64,000 bases of DNA from Mixta intestinalis (lineage in GTDB: Bacteria; Pseudomonadota; Gammaproteobacteria; Enterobacterales; Enterobacteriaceae), in assembly GCF_009914055.1 (NCBI RefSeq), contig NZ_CP028271.1:3472001-3536000 (forward strand). Direction: 5' to 3'. Below are positions 40,427 through 48,839 of this stretch, piece after piece. Each line of letters starts with the position of its first letter. Position 1 is the first letter of the stretch. The notes under the pieces are model-generated. The model did not search any database. It was given only the letters and a program-made list of their open reading frames with translations, and was not told where the DNA came from. The position numbers and the translations under genes are program-made.

Positions 40427-42248
40427 ACGCTGTCTCGTAATCTTTATCGAACAGGTTGGCGATTCTACCACGAACCGTCAGCCGAGAGGTGACAGGATAA
40501 GAAACCGCAAGATCCCACAGGCTCATACCACCCAGCTTCACGCGGCGTGACGGCGTGCTGTTATAGTCAGTATCATAACGCGAACCGGTATAAAGCCAGG
40601 TTAATGACCAGTCGAAATCAGACAGCATCCAGTCCAGCTGATATTTCACCAACTGCCGGGCACGACGCGCCAGAACCTGGTCAGTTTGCGTATCACGCGG
40701 ATCGTTATAGTCATATGAAACCTGATGGCTTAACGGCCCGGTATCAAACTGCGCCGTAGCCTCAATCCCTTTAATTCGCACCTGCTGGATATTGTAATAG
40801 CGGTAAGAGGCATCGGTATTAATCATATTGTCGATATCATTACGATACGCTGATACACGCCAGTTAACCGCATGGGTTAATCCTTCAACGCCACCTTCCC
40901 ACTGTTTGCTCTTCTCTGGAGAAAGATCAGGATTGCCATAGCCCGGCGAATAGACCTGCCCCAGGTTAGGTGCTTTGAAAGCGGTGCCGTAAGAGGCAAA
41001 AAGCCGATAGCCTTCGATAAACTCCCAGGCGGCGGCGCTTTGCCAGGTGTTATGCCAGCCGAACTGGTTGTTATCATCACCACGTACCGCCCCTTCCAGC
41101 GTCACGCTGCCAAACTGCTGCTGCCCCGTCAGGTAGAGGCCTGTATTGCGTTGTTCATAACCCTGCGCCAGGTAATTAGTACCCGGCTCCGTGGTCTGCT
41201 TCTGCCAGTCCACGCCAGCGCTGACTTCTCCCTGCGCCACGCGCAGCGTATTACCCCACTGCAGGTTATATTGTTGAATATCGTCGAGCGTAGTAATAGC
41301 GCTATAGCGGCCCAGGCGCGGGTCATAGTTATAATCTTTGGTATGGCTGTAGCTGGCGATTAGCTGCGTTGAATAGATATCGTTTTGAAAACGCAGCCCA
41401 CTATCCCAGTTGCGGCTGTATAGCTGCCGCGTATCTTTGATACCTAATACATGGGTATAGCTACTGTCATAGCTGTAATCGAAATCATAGGCGCTACGGT
41501 TGCTAAAGCCATAGCCGCGAATAAAGCCGCTAAGCTCATCGGTAAACTGCTGCTCAATCGAGCCATACAGCGTTTTACTCATAAAGCCATCATGGTCGGG
41601 CTGGGCCGGGCCATAAGCGTTAGGATAACCCGCCTTAACATCGAACCCTTTGGTATAGGTGTAATCTCCCGCCAGCGTGAGCGTTGTCGCCTCGCCCAGC
41701 TTTTGCTGCGTTGCACCATCATACATCTGATAGCCGTGTGAACCGACACCCGCCGTTAAGCTGCTGCCCGGCTGCGCGCGCCCGGTAATAATATTGATCA
41801 CGCCGCCAATAGCATCTGAGCCATATACGGCGGAACGTGCGCCGCGAATATATTCAATACGCTGAACCAGCGAGAGCGGAATCTGGCTAAGATCGGACGA
41901 TCCGCTGATACCAGCCTGATTAAGCCGCACGCCGTTAATCAAAATCAGCACGTGATCTGATTCAGTGCCGCGGATAAACAGCGAGCTTTGCTGCCCCAGG
42001 CCGCCGTTAACTGCTGAATTGACGCCGGGCAGACGGCGCATCACATCTACCAGGCTTTTCGCCTGCCAGCGATCGATATCGTCACGGGTTACAACCGTGG
42101 TTGGTGCCAGCACGGAAGAGACAGGCTGAGCAAAACGGTTTGCTGTTACGACGATATTGTCATTATTGCTGGCAGCGATGCCGGATTGCGCCCAGAAGGA
42201 AAGTGCCGCAATAGCCAATGCCAGCGGCGTTTTTTTCATTATCAACAT
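40371..42248 (-). CDS. btuB: Vitamin B12 outer membrane receptor
   Basis: BtuB is the TonB-dependent receptor for cobalamins and, in E. coli, for E colicins and phage BF23. The product is about 625 residues: a signal peptide ending near AASGIAA-type sequence, the TonB box DNIVVTA, a plug domain (VDVMRRLPGV, SSLFIRGTESDHVLILINGVRL) and a 22-strand barrel ending in aromatic F (YLTGTYSF). Two ATGs are close: 42248 has a GGATG box at a good distance, whereas 42239 gives the usual MKK start but no box, so I chose 42248. A cobalamin riboswitch lies upstream. The 3' end overlaps murI. Confidence 0.95.
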   Translation of the reverse strand: MLIMKKTPLALAIAALSFWAQSGIAASNNDNIVVTANRFAQPVSSVLAPTTVVTRDDIDRWQAKSLVDVMRRLPGVNSAVNGGLGQQSSLFIRGTESDHVLILINGVRLNQAGISGSSDLSQIPLSLVQRIEYIRGARSAVYGSDAIGGVINIITGRAQPGSSLTAGVGSHGYQMYDGATQQKLGEATTLTLAGDYTYTKGFDVKAGYPNAYGPAQPDHDGFMSKTLYGSIEQQFTDELSGFIRGYGFSNRSAYDFDYSYDSSYTHVLGIKDTRQLYSRNWDSGLRFQNDIYSTQLIASYSHTKDYNYDPRLGRYSAITTLDDIQQYNLQWGNTLRVAQGEVSAGVDWQKQTTEPGTNYLAQGYEQRNTGLYLTGQQQFGSVTLEGAVRGDDNNQFGWHNTWQSAAAWEFIEGYRLFASYGTAFKAPNLGQVYSPGYGNPDLSPEKSKQWEGGVEGLTHAVNWRVSAYRNDIDNMINTDASYRYYNIQQVRIKGIEATAQFDTGPLSHQVSYDYNDPRDTQTDQVLARRARQLVKYQLDWMLSDFDWSLTWLYTGSRYDTDYNSTPSRRVKLGGMSLWDLAVSYPVTSRLTVRGRIANLFDKDYETAYGFETPGREFYLTGTYSF

Positions 42249-42257
42249 TTCATTAAA

Positions 42258-42282
42258 GCATCCAAAAGGTCGAGCAGGATGC
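42258..42282 (-). promoter_or_regulatory. Hairpin covering the btuB ribosome binding site
   Basis: GCATCC (42258-42263) and GGATGC (42277-42282) form a 6-bp stem whose 3' arm on the minus strand is the GGATG box of btuB. It is the likely sequestering helix of the riboswitch expression platform. Confidence 0.55.
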
Positions 42283-42324
42283 CGCAGAGGTACGGCCAAT
42301 AGCACGCGATAGCCGTAAAGTGCG

Positions 42325-42495
42325 ACGTATTACCGGCAGGTCTTCGGGCTTAGAATCGATAATATGGCGATGACTTCCCATCTAATGACAGTGTCTGCTT
42401 TCGCTATCGCCACGACATTCTTTACCGCTGCGCGTCAGCCCCAGAATTGCACTGGGTTCCCTTTTAACTCAGCAGGAGACCGGCTCGCGCAGTCT
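42325..42495 (-). promoter_or_regulatory. Cobalamin riboswitch of btuB
   Basis: On the minus strand the B12 box AGCCCGAAGACCTGCCGGTA (42331-42350) is preceded by the conserved core GGGAACCC, then GCTGACGCGCAGCGGTAA (near 42425-42440) and GATGGGAAG. This is the AdoCbl-riboswitch layout. It would block btuB translation when cobalamin is plentiful. Boundaries are approximate. Confidence 0.9.
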
Positions 42496-42620
42496 ACAAG
42501 CGCGCTTTTTGGATGTCCAGACTTCCAGGAAACCGCTCTCACTAAACATGAGAAGGCTGGACATCGCGCAGTGAATCCCTACAATCGCCCGGCAAGTTTG
42601 CCATTCAATCAGGAAAAGCC

Positions 42621-43721
42621 ATGACGCCCGAACAACTGCCTGTCGAACAATATGAAGCCCAGCTCGCGGAAAAAGTGACGCGCCTGCAAACGATGATGGC
42701 GGCCTTTTCTGCGCCGGAAGTCGAGGTGTTTCGCTCGCCGGACAGCCACTATCGCATGCGCGCTGAATTTCGCATCTGGCACGAAGGCGACGATCTTTAT
42801 CACATCATGTTCGATCAGCAGACGCTCCAGCGTATTCGCGTCGATCAATTTCCGGCCGCCAGCCAGCTGATCAATCAGCTAATGCCAATGATGATCGCCG
42901 CGATCCGCGACAATAACGTGCTACGCCGCAAGCTTTTCCAGATTGATTATCTCTCCACGCTCAGTAACCAGATCGCTATCTCTGTGATTTATCACCGCAA
43001 ACTTGATGAGGAGTGGCAGCAGGCGGCGCAGGAATTACGTGACGCGCTGCGGGCGCAGGGCATTGACGTACAACTGATTGGACGCGCCACTAAAACCAAA
43101 ATCTGCCTCGATCGTGATTATGTGGATGAACGGCTGCCGGTCGCTGGGCGCGATATGATCTATCGTCAGATAGAGAACAGTTTCACCCAGCCTAACGCGG
43201 CGGTGAACATTCAGATGCTGGAGTGGGCACTGGATGTCACAAAGGGCGCGCAGGGCGATCTGCTGGAGCTGTACTGCGGCAACGGTAACTTTTCACTGGC
43301 GCTGGCGCGTAACTTCCGCCAGGTGCTGGCAACGGAGATCGCTAAACCTTCGGTCGCAGCGGCCCAGTACAATATCGCAGCCAACCAGATTGATAATGTA
43401 CAAATTATTCGTATGGCAGCAGAGGAATTTACCCAGGCGATGAACGGCGTACGCACCTTTAACCGTTTACAGGGTATCGATTTACAGAGCTATCAGTGTG
43501 AAACGATTTTTGTCGATCCGCCGCGTAGCGGGCTGGATGAAGAGACGGTAAAACTGGTGCAGGGCTATCCGCAGATCCTCTATATCTCCTGTAACCCGCA
43601 AACGCTGTGTCAAAATCTGGAAACGTTGGCGCAAACCCACACTATTCGCCGTCTGGCGCTGTTCGATCAGTTTCCCTACACTCATCATATGGAGTGTGGC
43701 GTTCTGTTGACGCGCCGTTAA
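42621..43721 (+). CDS. trmA: tRNA (uracil-5-)-methyltransferase
   Basis: TrmA makes m5U54 (ribothymidine) in the T loop of nearly all tRNAs, using S-adenosylmethionine, and also acts as a tRNA chaperone. The 366 residues equal the E. coli length. Visible are the SAM-binding LLELYCGNGNFSLAL, the VDPPRSGLDEE motif and the catalytic cysteine in ISCNPQTLCQN. It is divergent from btuB, the same arrangement as in E. coli. Confidence 0.97.
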   Translation: MTPEQLPVEQYEAQLAEKVTRLQTMMAAFSAPEVEVFRSPDSHYRMRAEFRIWHEGDDLYHIMFDQQTLQRIRVDQFPAASQLINQLMPMMIAAIRDNNVLRRKLFQIDYLSTLSNQIAISVIYHRKLDEEWQQAAQELRDALRAQGIDVQLIGRATKTKICLDRDYVDERLPVAGRDMIYRQIENSFTQPNAAVNIQMLEWALDVTKGAQGDLLELYCGNGNFSLALARNFRQVLATEIAKPSVAAAQYNIAANQIDNVQIIRMAAEEFTQAMNGVRTFNRLQGIDLQSYQCETIFVDPPRSGLDEETVKLVQGYPQILYISCNPQTLCQNLETLAQTHTIRRLALFDQFPYTHHMECGVLLTRR

Positions 43722-43731
43722 AAACTGGCGG

Positions 43732-43773
43732 AAGCTGTAGGGATCTTTCCAGCCGCGATCCCTACAGGCTTCT
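43732..43773. terminator. Hairpin between converging trmA and yijD
   Basis: A long stem with one bulged base pairs 43732-43746 with 43758-43772. It lies between two converging genes and probably acts in both directions, though the T runs are weak. Confidence 0.6.
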
Positions 43774-43813
43774 TCTCACGGGCTTGCGCTATCTCACCGA
43801 TAGCGCCCCGGCA

Positions 43814-44161
43814 TCAGCTTTTCCTACGCAGCTTGCTGCCAATCCAAAAGATTAGCGCCACCATTAAAACGGTTGGAATAAAGTTAGAGCCGATTTCGGG
43901 ATAGTCGGCGCGGACAATGGCGCTATAAAGCAGAATACCCAGCAGGAAAAACGCAGCGGCCAGTGAAGGCATGCCTTCTGGCATAGCGCGGTCAAGATAA
44001 CGTTGATGCAGGCTCCAGGCAGCAAGGCCCAGCGCAAGAACGGGAAAAATAGAGAACGGCACAAAAGTATTAAAAAGAGCCGAAAAAGAACCATTAATCG
44101 CGAGGCCGGTGATAAATGCCAGCACCAGGGTTCCTTTATCGCGAGGGTTCTGATCTGTCAT
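43814..44161 (-). CDS. yijD: Inner membrane protein YijD
   Basis: YijD is a small inner membrane protein of the DUF1422 family with unknown function. The 115-residue product has four hydrophobic segments and matches E. coli YijD along its length (FITGLAINGSFSALF, VPFSIFPV, DYPEIGSNFIP, ending in a basic KLRRKS). It lies 20 bases after fabR in the same direction, so the two are probably co-transcribed. Confidence 0.93.
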   Translation of the reverse strand: MTDQNPRDKGTLVLAFITGLAINGSFSALFNTFVPFSIFPVLALGLAAWSLHQRYLDRAMPEGMPSLAAAFFLLGILLYSAIVRADYPEIGSNFIPTVLMVALIFWIGSKLRRKS

Positions 44162-44181
44162 AGCTTATCCTTTTTTATATG

Positions 44182-44823
44182 TTAGTCAGGATTATCGAGC
44201 GTGACCGCTGTCCGCTCCTGTTCACGGCGATACCAGTAGTAAGCGCCTTTAGAGATCATACGCAACTGCAACACTAGCCGTTCTTCCAGCTTGCGCCTCT
44301 GCTCCACGTCAACATCCAGCGCTTCCGCGCCCGCATTAAAAACGATAATAACCATCGCTTCTGCCTGCGCTTCGGTAAAACTACGCGGCATGCGGTTTTC
44401 CAGCTCAAGGTAATCGGCCAGTTCAGCGATAAAATGCTGGATCTCACGCGCCACAGCGGCACGGAAGGCGGCGGAAGTACCTGAGCGTTCGCGCAACAGC
44501 AGGCGGAAGGCGTTAGGATTGCTTTCAATGAATTCCATAAAGGTAGCAACGGAGGTTTTTATTACGCTGCCGCCTTTGGCAATACGCTGACGCGCCTGGC
44601 GCATAAGCTGCCTGAGCATCAGGCCGCTCTCATCCACCATGGTTAACCCCAGCTCATCTACATCACGAAAATGCCGATAAAACGAGGTTGGAGCAATACC
44701 GGCTTCGCGCGCAACTTCGCGCAAACTCAGGCTGGCAAAACTGCGCTCGGCACTCAGTTGACTAAATGCCGCTTCAATTAGCGAACGTCGTGTACGTTCT
44801 TTTTGCTGTGCTCTGACGCCCAT
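44182..44823 (-). CDS. fabR: Fatty acid biosynthesis repressor FabR (TetR family)
   Basis: FabR represses fabA and fabB when bound to unsaturated acyl-ACP/CoA and so sets membrane lipid composition. The 213-residue protein has an N-terminal TetR-type helix-turn-helix (LSLREVAREAGIAPTSFYRHF) almost identical to E. coli and a conserved ligand domain. It is divergent from sthA and followed by yijD. Confidence 0.96.
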   Translation of the reverse strand: MGVRAQQKERTRRSLIEAAFSQLSAERSFASLSLREVAREAGIAPTSFYRHFRDVDELGLTMVDESGLMLRQLMRQARQRIAKGGSVIKTSVATFMEFIESNPNAFRLLLRERSGTSAAFRAAVAREIQHFIAELADYLELENRMPRSFTEAQAEAMVIIVFNAGAEALDVDVEQRRKLEERLVLQLRMISKGAYYWYRREQERTAVTLDNPD

Positions 44824-45018
44824 TTTTACTGCCTGTTAGCCTACCGGAAGCCCCACTATAACAAATAACCCAGCGTACAGTCCGTCAAAGTTTGTGAACG
44901 GCTATTAACCTCACGCTTTAAAAAATTGCGGCTAAAATCACTCCAGGAATTGGGATATGGGTGTCGGAATGTTAGAATCTCGTTGCTAAAATGTGTATAA
45001 AATAAAGGAAGTGCCAGT

Positions 45019-46419
45019 ATGCTACATGCTTACGATTACGATGTTATTGTGATTGGCTCCGGTCCTGGCGGCGAAGGTGCCGCGATGGGGCTGGTCAAAC
45101 AGGGCGCCCGTATTGCCGTAATTGAGCGCTATCACAATATTGGCGGCGGCTGCACACACTGGGGAACGATACCGTCTAAAGCGTTGCGACATGCGGTCAG
45201 CCGCACTATCGAATTCAACCAAAACCCTTTATACAGCGATCACACCCGCCATCTTCGTTCCTCCTTCGCCGATATCCTGAGACATACGGAAAATGTGATT
45301 AACCAGCAGACACGCATGCGCCAGGGTTTTTACGAACGTAACCATTGCGAGCTGTTTCAGGGCGACGCCCGTTTTCTCGATGCCAATACCATCGGTTTAA
45401 CGCATCCTGATGGTTCGGTTGAACGCCTGACGGCAGAAAAATTTATTATCGCCTGCGGCTCACGTCCTTATCATCCGGCAGATGTCGACTTCACCCACCC
45501 GCGAATTTACGATTCCGATTCCATTCTTAACCTGCATCATGAGCCGGGCCACGTCATTATCTATGGCGCAGGCGTGATCGGCTGTGAATACGCGTCGATA
45601 TTCCGTGGCCTAAATGTCAAAGTGGATTTAATCAACACGCGCGACCGTCTACTGGCGTTTCTCGATCAGGAGATGTCCGATGCGCTCTCTTATCACTTCT
45701 GGAACAGCGGCGTGGTGATTCGCCACAACGAAGAGTTTGAAAAGATTGAAGGCGTAAGTGATGGCGTGATCATGCACCTTAAGTCAGGCAAAAAAGTTAA
45801 GGCGGATTGCCTGCTTTATGCCAACGGACGCACGGGCAATACCGATTCGCTGTCGCTGGAAAATGTGGGCCTGGAAGCGGACGGGCGCGGCCTGCTGAAA
45901 GTTAACAGCATGTACCAAACCGCACAGCCACATATCTACGCCGTAGGCGATGTGATCGGCTACCCCAGCCTGGCTTCTGCTGCCTACGATCAAGGCCGCA
46001 TTGCCGCGCAGGCGGTGATAAAAGGCGAAGCTACCGCGCACCTGATTGAAGATATTCCCACCGGTATCTATACCATCCCAGAAATCAGCTCCGTTGGAAA
46101 AACCGAACAGCAGCTAACGGCGATGAAAGTTCCTTATGAAGTGGGCCGGGCGCAGTTTAAACATCTGGCACGTGCGCAGATTGTTGGGATGAATGTAGGC
46201 AGCCTGAAAATTCTTTTCCACCGCGATACCAAAGAGATTTTAGGGATTCACTGTTTCGGTGAGCGCGCGGCTGAGATCATTCATATCGGACAGGCGATTA
46301 TGGAGCAGAAAAACGGTGGCAACACGATTGAGTATTTCGTGAATACCACCTTTAACTATCCCACGATGGCGGAAGCATATCGCGTCGCCGCTCTGAACGG
46401 CTTAAACCGCCTGTTTTAA
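45019..46419 (+). CDS. sthA: Soluble pyridine nucleotide transhydrogenase
   Basis: SthA (UdhA) moves reducing power from NADPH to NAD+ in the cytoplasm and protects against excess NADPH. The 466-residue flavoprotein belongs to the pyridine nucleotide-disulfide oxidoreductase family: FAD motif GSGPGGEGAA at residues 13-22, a second dinucleotide motif GAGVIGCEYASI, and the GDVIGYPSLASAAYDQG segment. The usual redox pair is replaced (CTHWGTIPSK keeps one cysteine), as is normal for SthA. Its 3' end overlaps the converging oxyR by 18 bases. Confidence 0.97.
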   Translation: MLHAYDYDVIVIGSGPGGEGAAMGLVKQGARIAVIERYHNIGGGCTHWGTIPSKALRHAVSRTIEFNQNPLYSDHTRHLRSSFADILRHTENVINQQTRMRQGFYERNHCELFQGDARFLDANTIGLTHPDGSVERLTAEKFIIACGSRPYHPADVDFTHPRIYDSDSILNLHHEPGHVIIYGAGVIGCEYASIFRGLNVKVDLINTRDRLLAFLDQEMSDALSYHFWNSGVVIRHNEEFEKIEGVSDGVIMHLKSGKKVKADCLLYANGRTGNTDSLSLENVGLEADGRGLLKVNSMYQTAQPHIYAVGDVIGYPSLASAAYDQGRIAAQAVIKGEATAHLIEDIPTGIYTIPEISSVGKTEQQLTAMKVPYEVGRAQFKHLARAQIVGMNVGSLKILFHRDTKEILGIHCFGERAAEIIHIGQAIMEQKNGGNTIEYFVNTTFNYPTMAEAYRVAALNGLNRLF

Positions 46420-47319
46420 CGTGGTTTCCATTTTTCCCTGCATATGGCTACGGATAGCCTCAGCCAGTTGCTCATAGCGGCTGCGCAGAGGCGATCCGGG
46501 ACGGTAAACCAGTGCAATAGTACGCTGCGGCACAGGTTTATAGCACGGAAGATAGGTAATGCCATCACGGGTACGCTCAGGCGGCACCGCCAGCGCAGGC
46601 AATAAGGTAATGCCGCTTCCTGCCGCCACCATGTTACGTAGCGTTTCAAGGCTGGTTGCCCGGAAATGGGTATCTTCATCGGCACCTGCCTGGAAGCAGA
46701 AGCCCATCGCCTGATCGCGCAAGCAGTGCCCATCCTCCAGCATCAGTAATTTTTCGCCCGCCAGATCGGACATCGGCACACGATCGCGATCTTTCCACGG
46801 ATGATCCTGCCAGATCGCCAGATTCATCGGCTCATCAAACAGCGGCACCTCAATAAAGGCTTCACTCTCTTTAACCAGCGCCAGAATAGCGCAGTCAAGT
46901 TTGCCGCTATCCAGCTGGCTCAACAGCTGCTGCGTTTGCGCCTCATGCAGATACATTTCCAGCCTGGGGAAACTCTGATGCAGCATTGGAATAATATGCG
47001 GCAGCAGATAAGGCCCGACGGTCGGGATCAGACCAATATGCAGCGGGCCGGACATCGCCTCACCCTGCTGGCTGGCCATCTCCTTCAGTACTTTTACCTC
47101 ACGCAGCACGGTACGTGCCTGGTCTACCAGCAGTAAACCGGCCTGGGTAAACAGCACTTTACGACTGGTACGTTCCAGTAACATCACGCCAAGCTCATCT
47201 TCCAGTTTGCGGATCTGCCCGCTCAGCGTGGGCTGGCTAACATGACAGGCATCGGCAGCGCGCCGAAAATGGCGGTGTTCAGCGAGGGAAACCAGGTATT
47301 CAAGATCACGAATATTCAT
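46402..47319 (-). CDS. oxyR: Hydrogen peroxide sensor and regulator OxyR
   Basis: OxyR is the LysR-type regulator that senses peroxide through a C199-C208 disulfide and activates katG, ahpCF, dps and others. Both cysteines are present here (C199 in GHCLRD, C208 in MGFC) in a 305-residue protein of E. coli length. The helix-turn-helix is at residues 20-40 (AADACHVSQPTLSGQIR). In E. coli oxyS and argH flank it; here a hybrid peroxiredoxin gene is divergent from it and argH lies further away. Confidence 0.98.
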   Translation of the reverse strand: MNIRDLEYLVSLAEHRHFRRAADACHVSQPTLSGQIRKLEDELGVMLLERTSRKVLFTQAGLLLVDQARTVLREVKVLKEMASQQGEAMSGPLHIGLIPTVGPYLLPHIIPMLHQSFPRLEMYLHEAQTQQLLSQLDSGKLDCAILALVKESEAFIEVPLFDEPMNLAIWQDHPWKDRDRVPMSDLAGEKLLMLEDGHCLRDQAMGFCFQAGADEDTHFRATSLETLRNMVAAGSGITLLPALAVPPERTRDGITYLPCYKPVPQRTIALVYRPGSPLRSRYEQLAEAIRSHMQGKMETTLKQAV

Positions 47320-47337
47320 TTTATCCTCCGAGCCACG

Positions 47338-47374
47338 ATAGCCCGTGGCAATGAATAGAATAGCAATGAACGAT
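47338..47374. promoter_or_regulatory. Probable OxyR operator
   Basis: Four tetramers have exact 7-base spacing: ATAG (47338), CAAT (47349), ATAG (47360), CGAT (47371). The OxyR consensus is ATAG-N7-CTAT-N7-ATAG-N7-CTAT, and the second and fourth tetramers differ from it at one base each. The site lies between the divergent oxyR and the hybrid peroxiredoxin gene, so it would serve both autorepression and activation. Confidence 0.7.
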
Positions 47375-47457
47375 TAGCCCTATCAAGCCTGGATAAGAAT
47401 AATGCACCGCAGAAGTTAAATATGAACCGCAACGTTAATTCAGAGGTGTTGATTCTT

Positions 47458-48192
47458 ATGTTTGCAAGTCAGGAAGGCAAAAGCGTCCCACAGGTTACTT
47501 TTCATACGCGCCAGGGCGACAGCTGGGTTGATGTGACAACTGATGAGCTGTTTAAGGGCAAAACCGTCATTGTATTTTCGCTGCCGGGTGCATTTACTCC
47601 GACCTGTTCCTCCAGTCATCTGCCACGTTACAACGAACTGTCGGGCGTATTCGCCAAACATGGCGTTGATGCGATCCTGTGCGTTTCCGTCAACGATACG
47701 TTTGTTATGAATGCCTGGAAAGCCGATCAGCATGCAGAAAACATTACTTTCATTCCGGACGGCAACGGTGATTTCACCCGTGGTATGAATATGTTGGTTG
47801 AGAAAGCGGATCTTGGCTTTGGCCCACGCTCCTGGCGTTATTCAATGCTGGTTCGCGACGGCATTATTGAAAAGATGTTCGTTGAGCCGAATAAGCCGGG
47901 CGACCCGTTTGAAGTATCCGATGCGGATACCATGCTGCGTTATCTGGCACCCGAATTTAAAGTACAGGAATCAGTTTCTCTGTTTACTAAACCAGGTTGC
48001 CCATTCTGCACCAAAGCGAAACAGATACTGCTCGATCGCGGCATTCAGTATGAAGAGATTGTTCTGGGACAGGATGCAACCACCGTTAGCCTGCGCGCAA
48101 TGACCGGACGCGCAACCGTACCGCAGGTATTTATTGGCGGCCGTCATATCGGTGGAAGCGATGATTTAGAGAAATTCTTTCAGATTGCCTAA
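47458..48192 (+). CDS. Hybrid peroxiredoxin-glutaredoxin (PGdx)
   Basis: The product reduces peroxides with glutathione, the fused glutaredoxin recycling the peroxidatic cysteine. Residues 1-165 are a Prx5-type peroxiredoxin with the peroxidatic cysteine C50 (PGAFTPTC). Residues 172-244 are a glutaredoxin with the CPFC active site (C181, C184), TVPQVFIGG and GGSDDL. It closely resembles Haemophilus influenzae PGdx. The frame opens 12 codons earlier, but the ATG at 47458 matches the family start and has an AGAGG box. It is divergent from oxyR behind a likely OxyR operator and ends at a strong terminator. The 244-residue product is cytoplasmic. Confidence 0.94.
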   Translation: MFASQEGKSVPQVTFHTRQGDSWVDVTTDELFKGKTVIVFSLPGAFTPTCSSSHLPRYNELSGVFAKHGVDAILCVSVNDTFVMNAWKADQHAENITFIPDGNGDFTRGMNMLVEKADLGFGPRSWRYSMLVRDGIIEKMFVEPNKPGDPFEVSDADTMLRYLAPEFKVQESVSLFTKPGCPFCTKAKQILLDRGIQYEEIVLGQDATTVSLRAMTGRATVPQVFIGGRHIGGSDDLEKFFQIA

Positions 48193-48452
48193 GAATCCGG
48201 AAGCCGGTTTCATTACCCAGACCGGTTTTCAGATGTGCCTATAAGAAGAAATAGTTGAAGTCAGAGGTTGGCGGGCAAGATTGCCCGCCTTTTTTATTGC
48301 TTTATAAGCTACACCGGAGACTGTCAGGCATAAAAGAGAATGATGACAGCAGTCAAATAATTAACCTATTCGTTGCTTTCCGTCATTGGAAAGAGAGCAA
48401 ATAACCTGTTAAGCATTAGCAAATCTGATAGCAGCGTTAACAATTACTCTTA
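48193..48452. other. Intergenic region after PGdx
   Basis: Apart from the PGdx terminator and a weak inverted repeat around the stop codon of the next gene (48433-48440 with 48453-48460), I see nothing coding here. In particular no small membrane protein gene, as expected for microcin immunity, is evident. Confidence 0.6.
48270..48297 (+). terminator. Intrinsic terminator of the PGdx gene
   Basis: A 9-bp GC-rich inverted repeat (48270-48278 with 48281-48289) is followed by a run of T residues on the plus strand. Confidence 0.85.
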
Positions 48453-48794
48453 TTAACGCTCAATATTCCCTGGTTTACCCTGAGCTATATTGAGCAGCAC
48501 CCCTTCAGCATAGGCAAGGCCCCTTTCGTAGCCCATGGCGGTTCCCTTAATGGCACCCAGTACGACACCCACCACCACACCGGCCAGTGCGCCAAGGAAT
48601 CCGGTAATGCCGCCGCCGATACCGATTAAATCATAGCGGGACGCGCCACCCCAGTCACCCCATATTGCGAATGTCCAGGCGCCCACAACAGCTCCTCCTA
48701 CCGCACAGACGGCAAATTCGCCGAGGTTGGCCAGCATATTTGCACCATAGCCACCGGAGACACTTTCTAATTCATTGTGTTTCAATTCACGCAT
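48453..48794 (-). CDS. Putative class II (colicin V-like) microcin precursor, second of pair
   Basis: The 113-residue product begins MRELKHNELESVSGG, a double-glycine leader almost identical to that of colicin V (MRTLTLNELDSVSGG); cleavage after G15 would give a 98-residue peptide. The mature part is hydrophobic and glycine-rich, with many small-xxx-small repeats between about residues 65 and 90 (for example GGGITGFLGALAG), one cysteine (C29) and a charged C-terminal tail. An AAAGGGA box lies 7 bases before the ATG. It follows the other microcin-like gene by 45 bases in the same direction and is probably co-transcribed. I do not recognise an exact family member. Export and bactericidal action are inferred from the leader and composition only. 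Confidence 0.75.
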   Translation of the reverse strand: MRELKHNELESVSGGYGANMLANLGEFAVCAVGGAVVGAWTFAIWGDWGGASRYDLIGIGGGITGFLGALAGVVVGVVLGAIKGTAMGYERGLAYAEGVLLNIAQGKPGNIER

Positions 48795-48839
48795 GATAAT
48801 TCCCTTTAAACATCGTTATCCAGAACTTCTTCAACTGTC

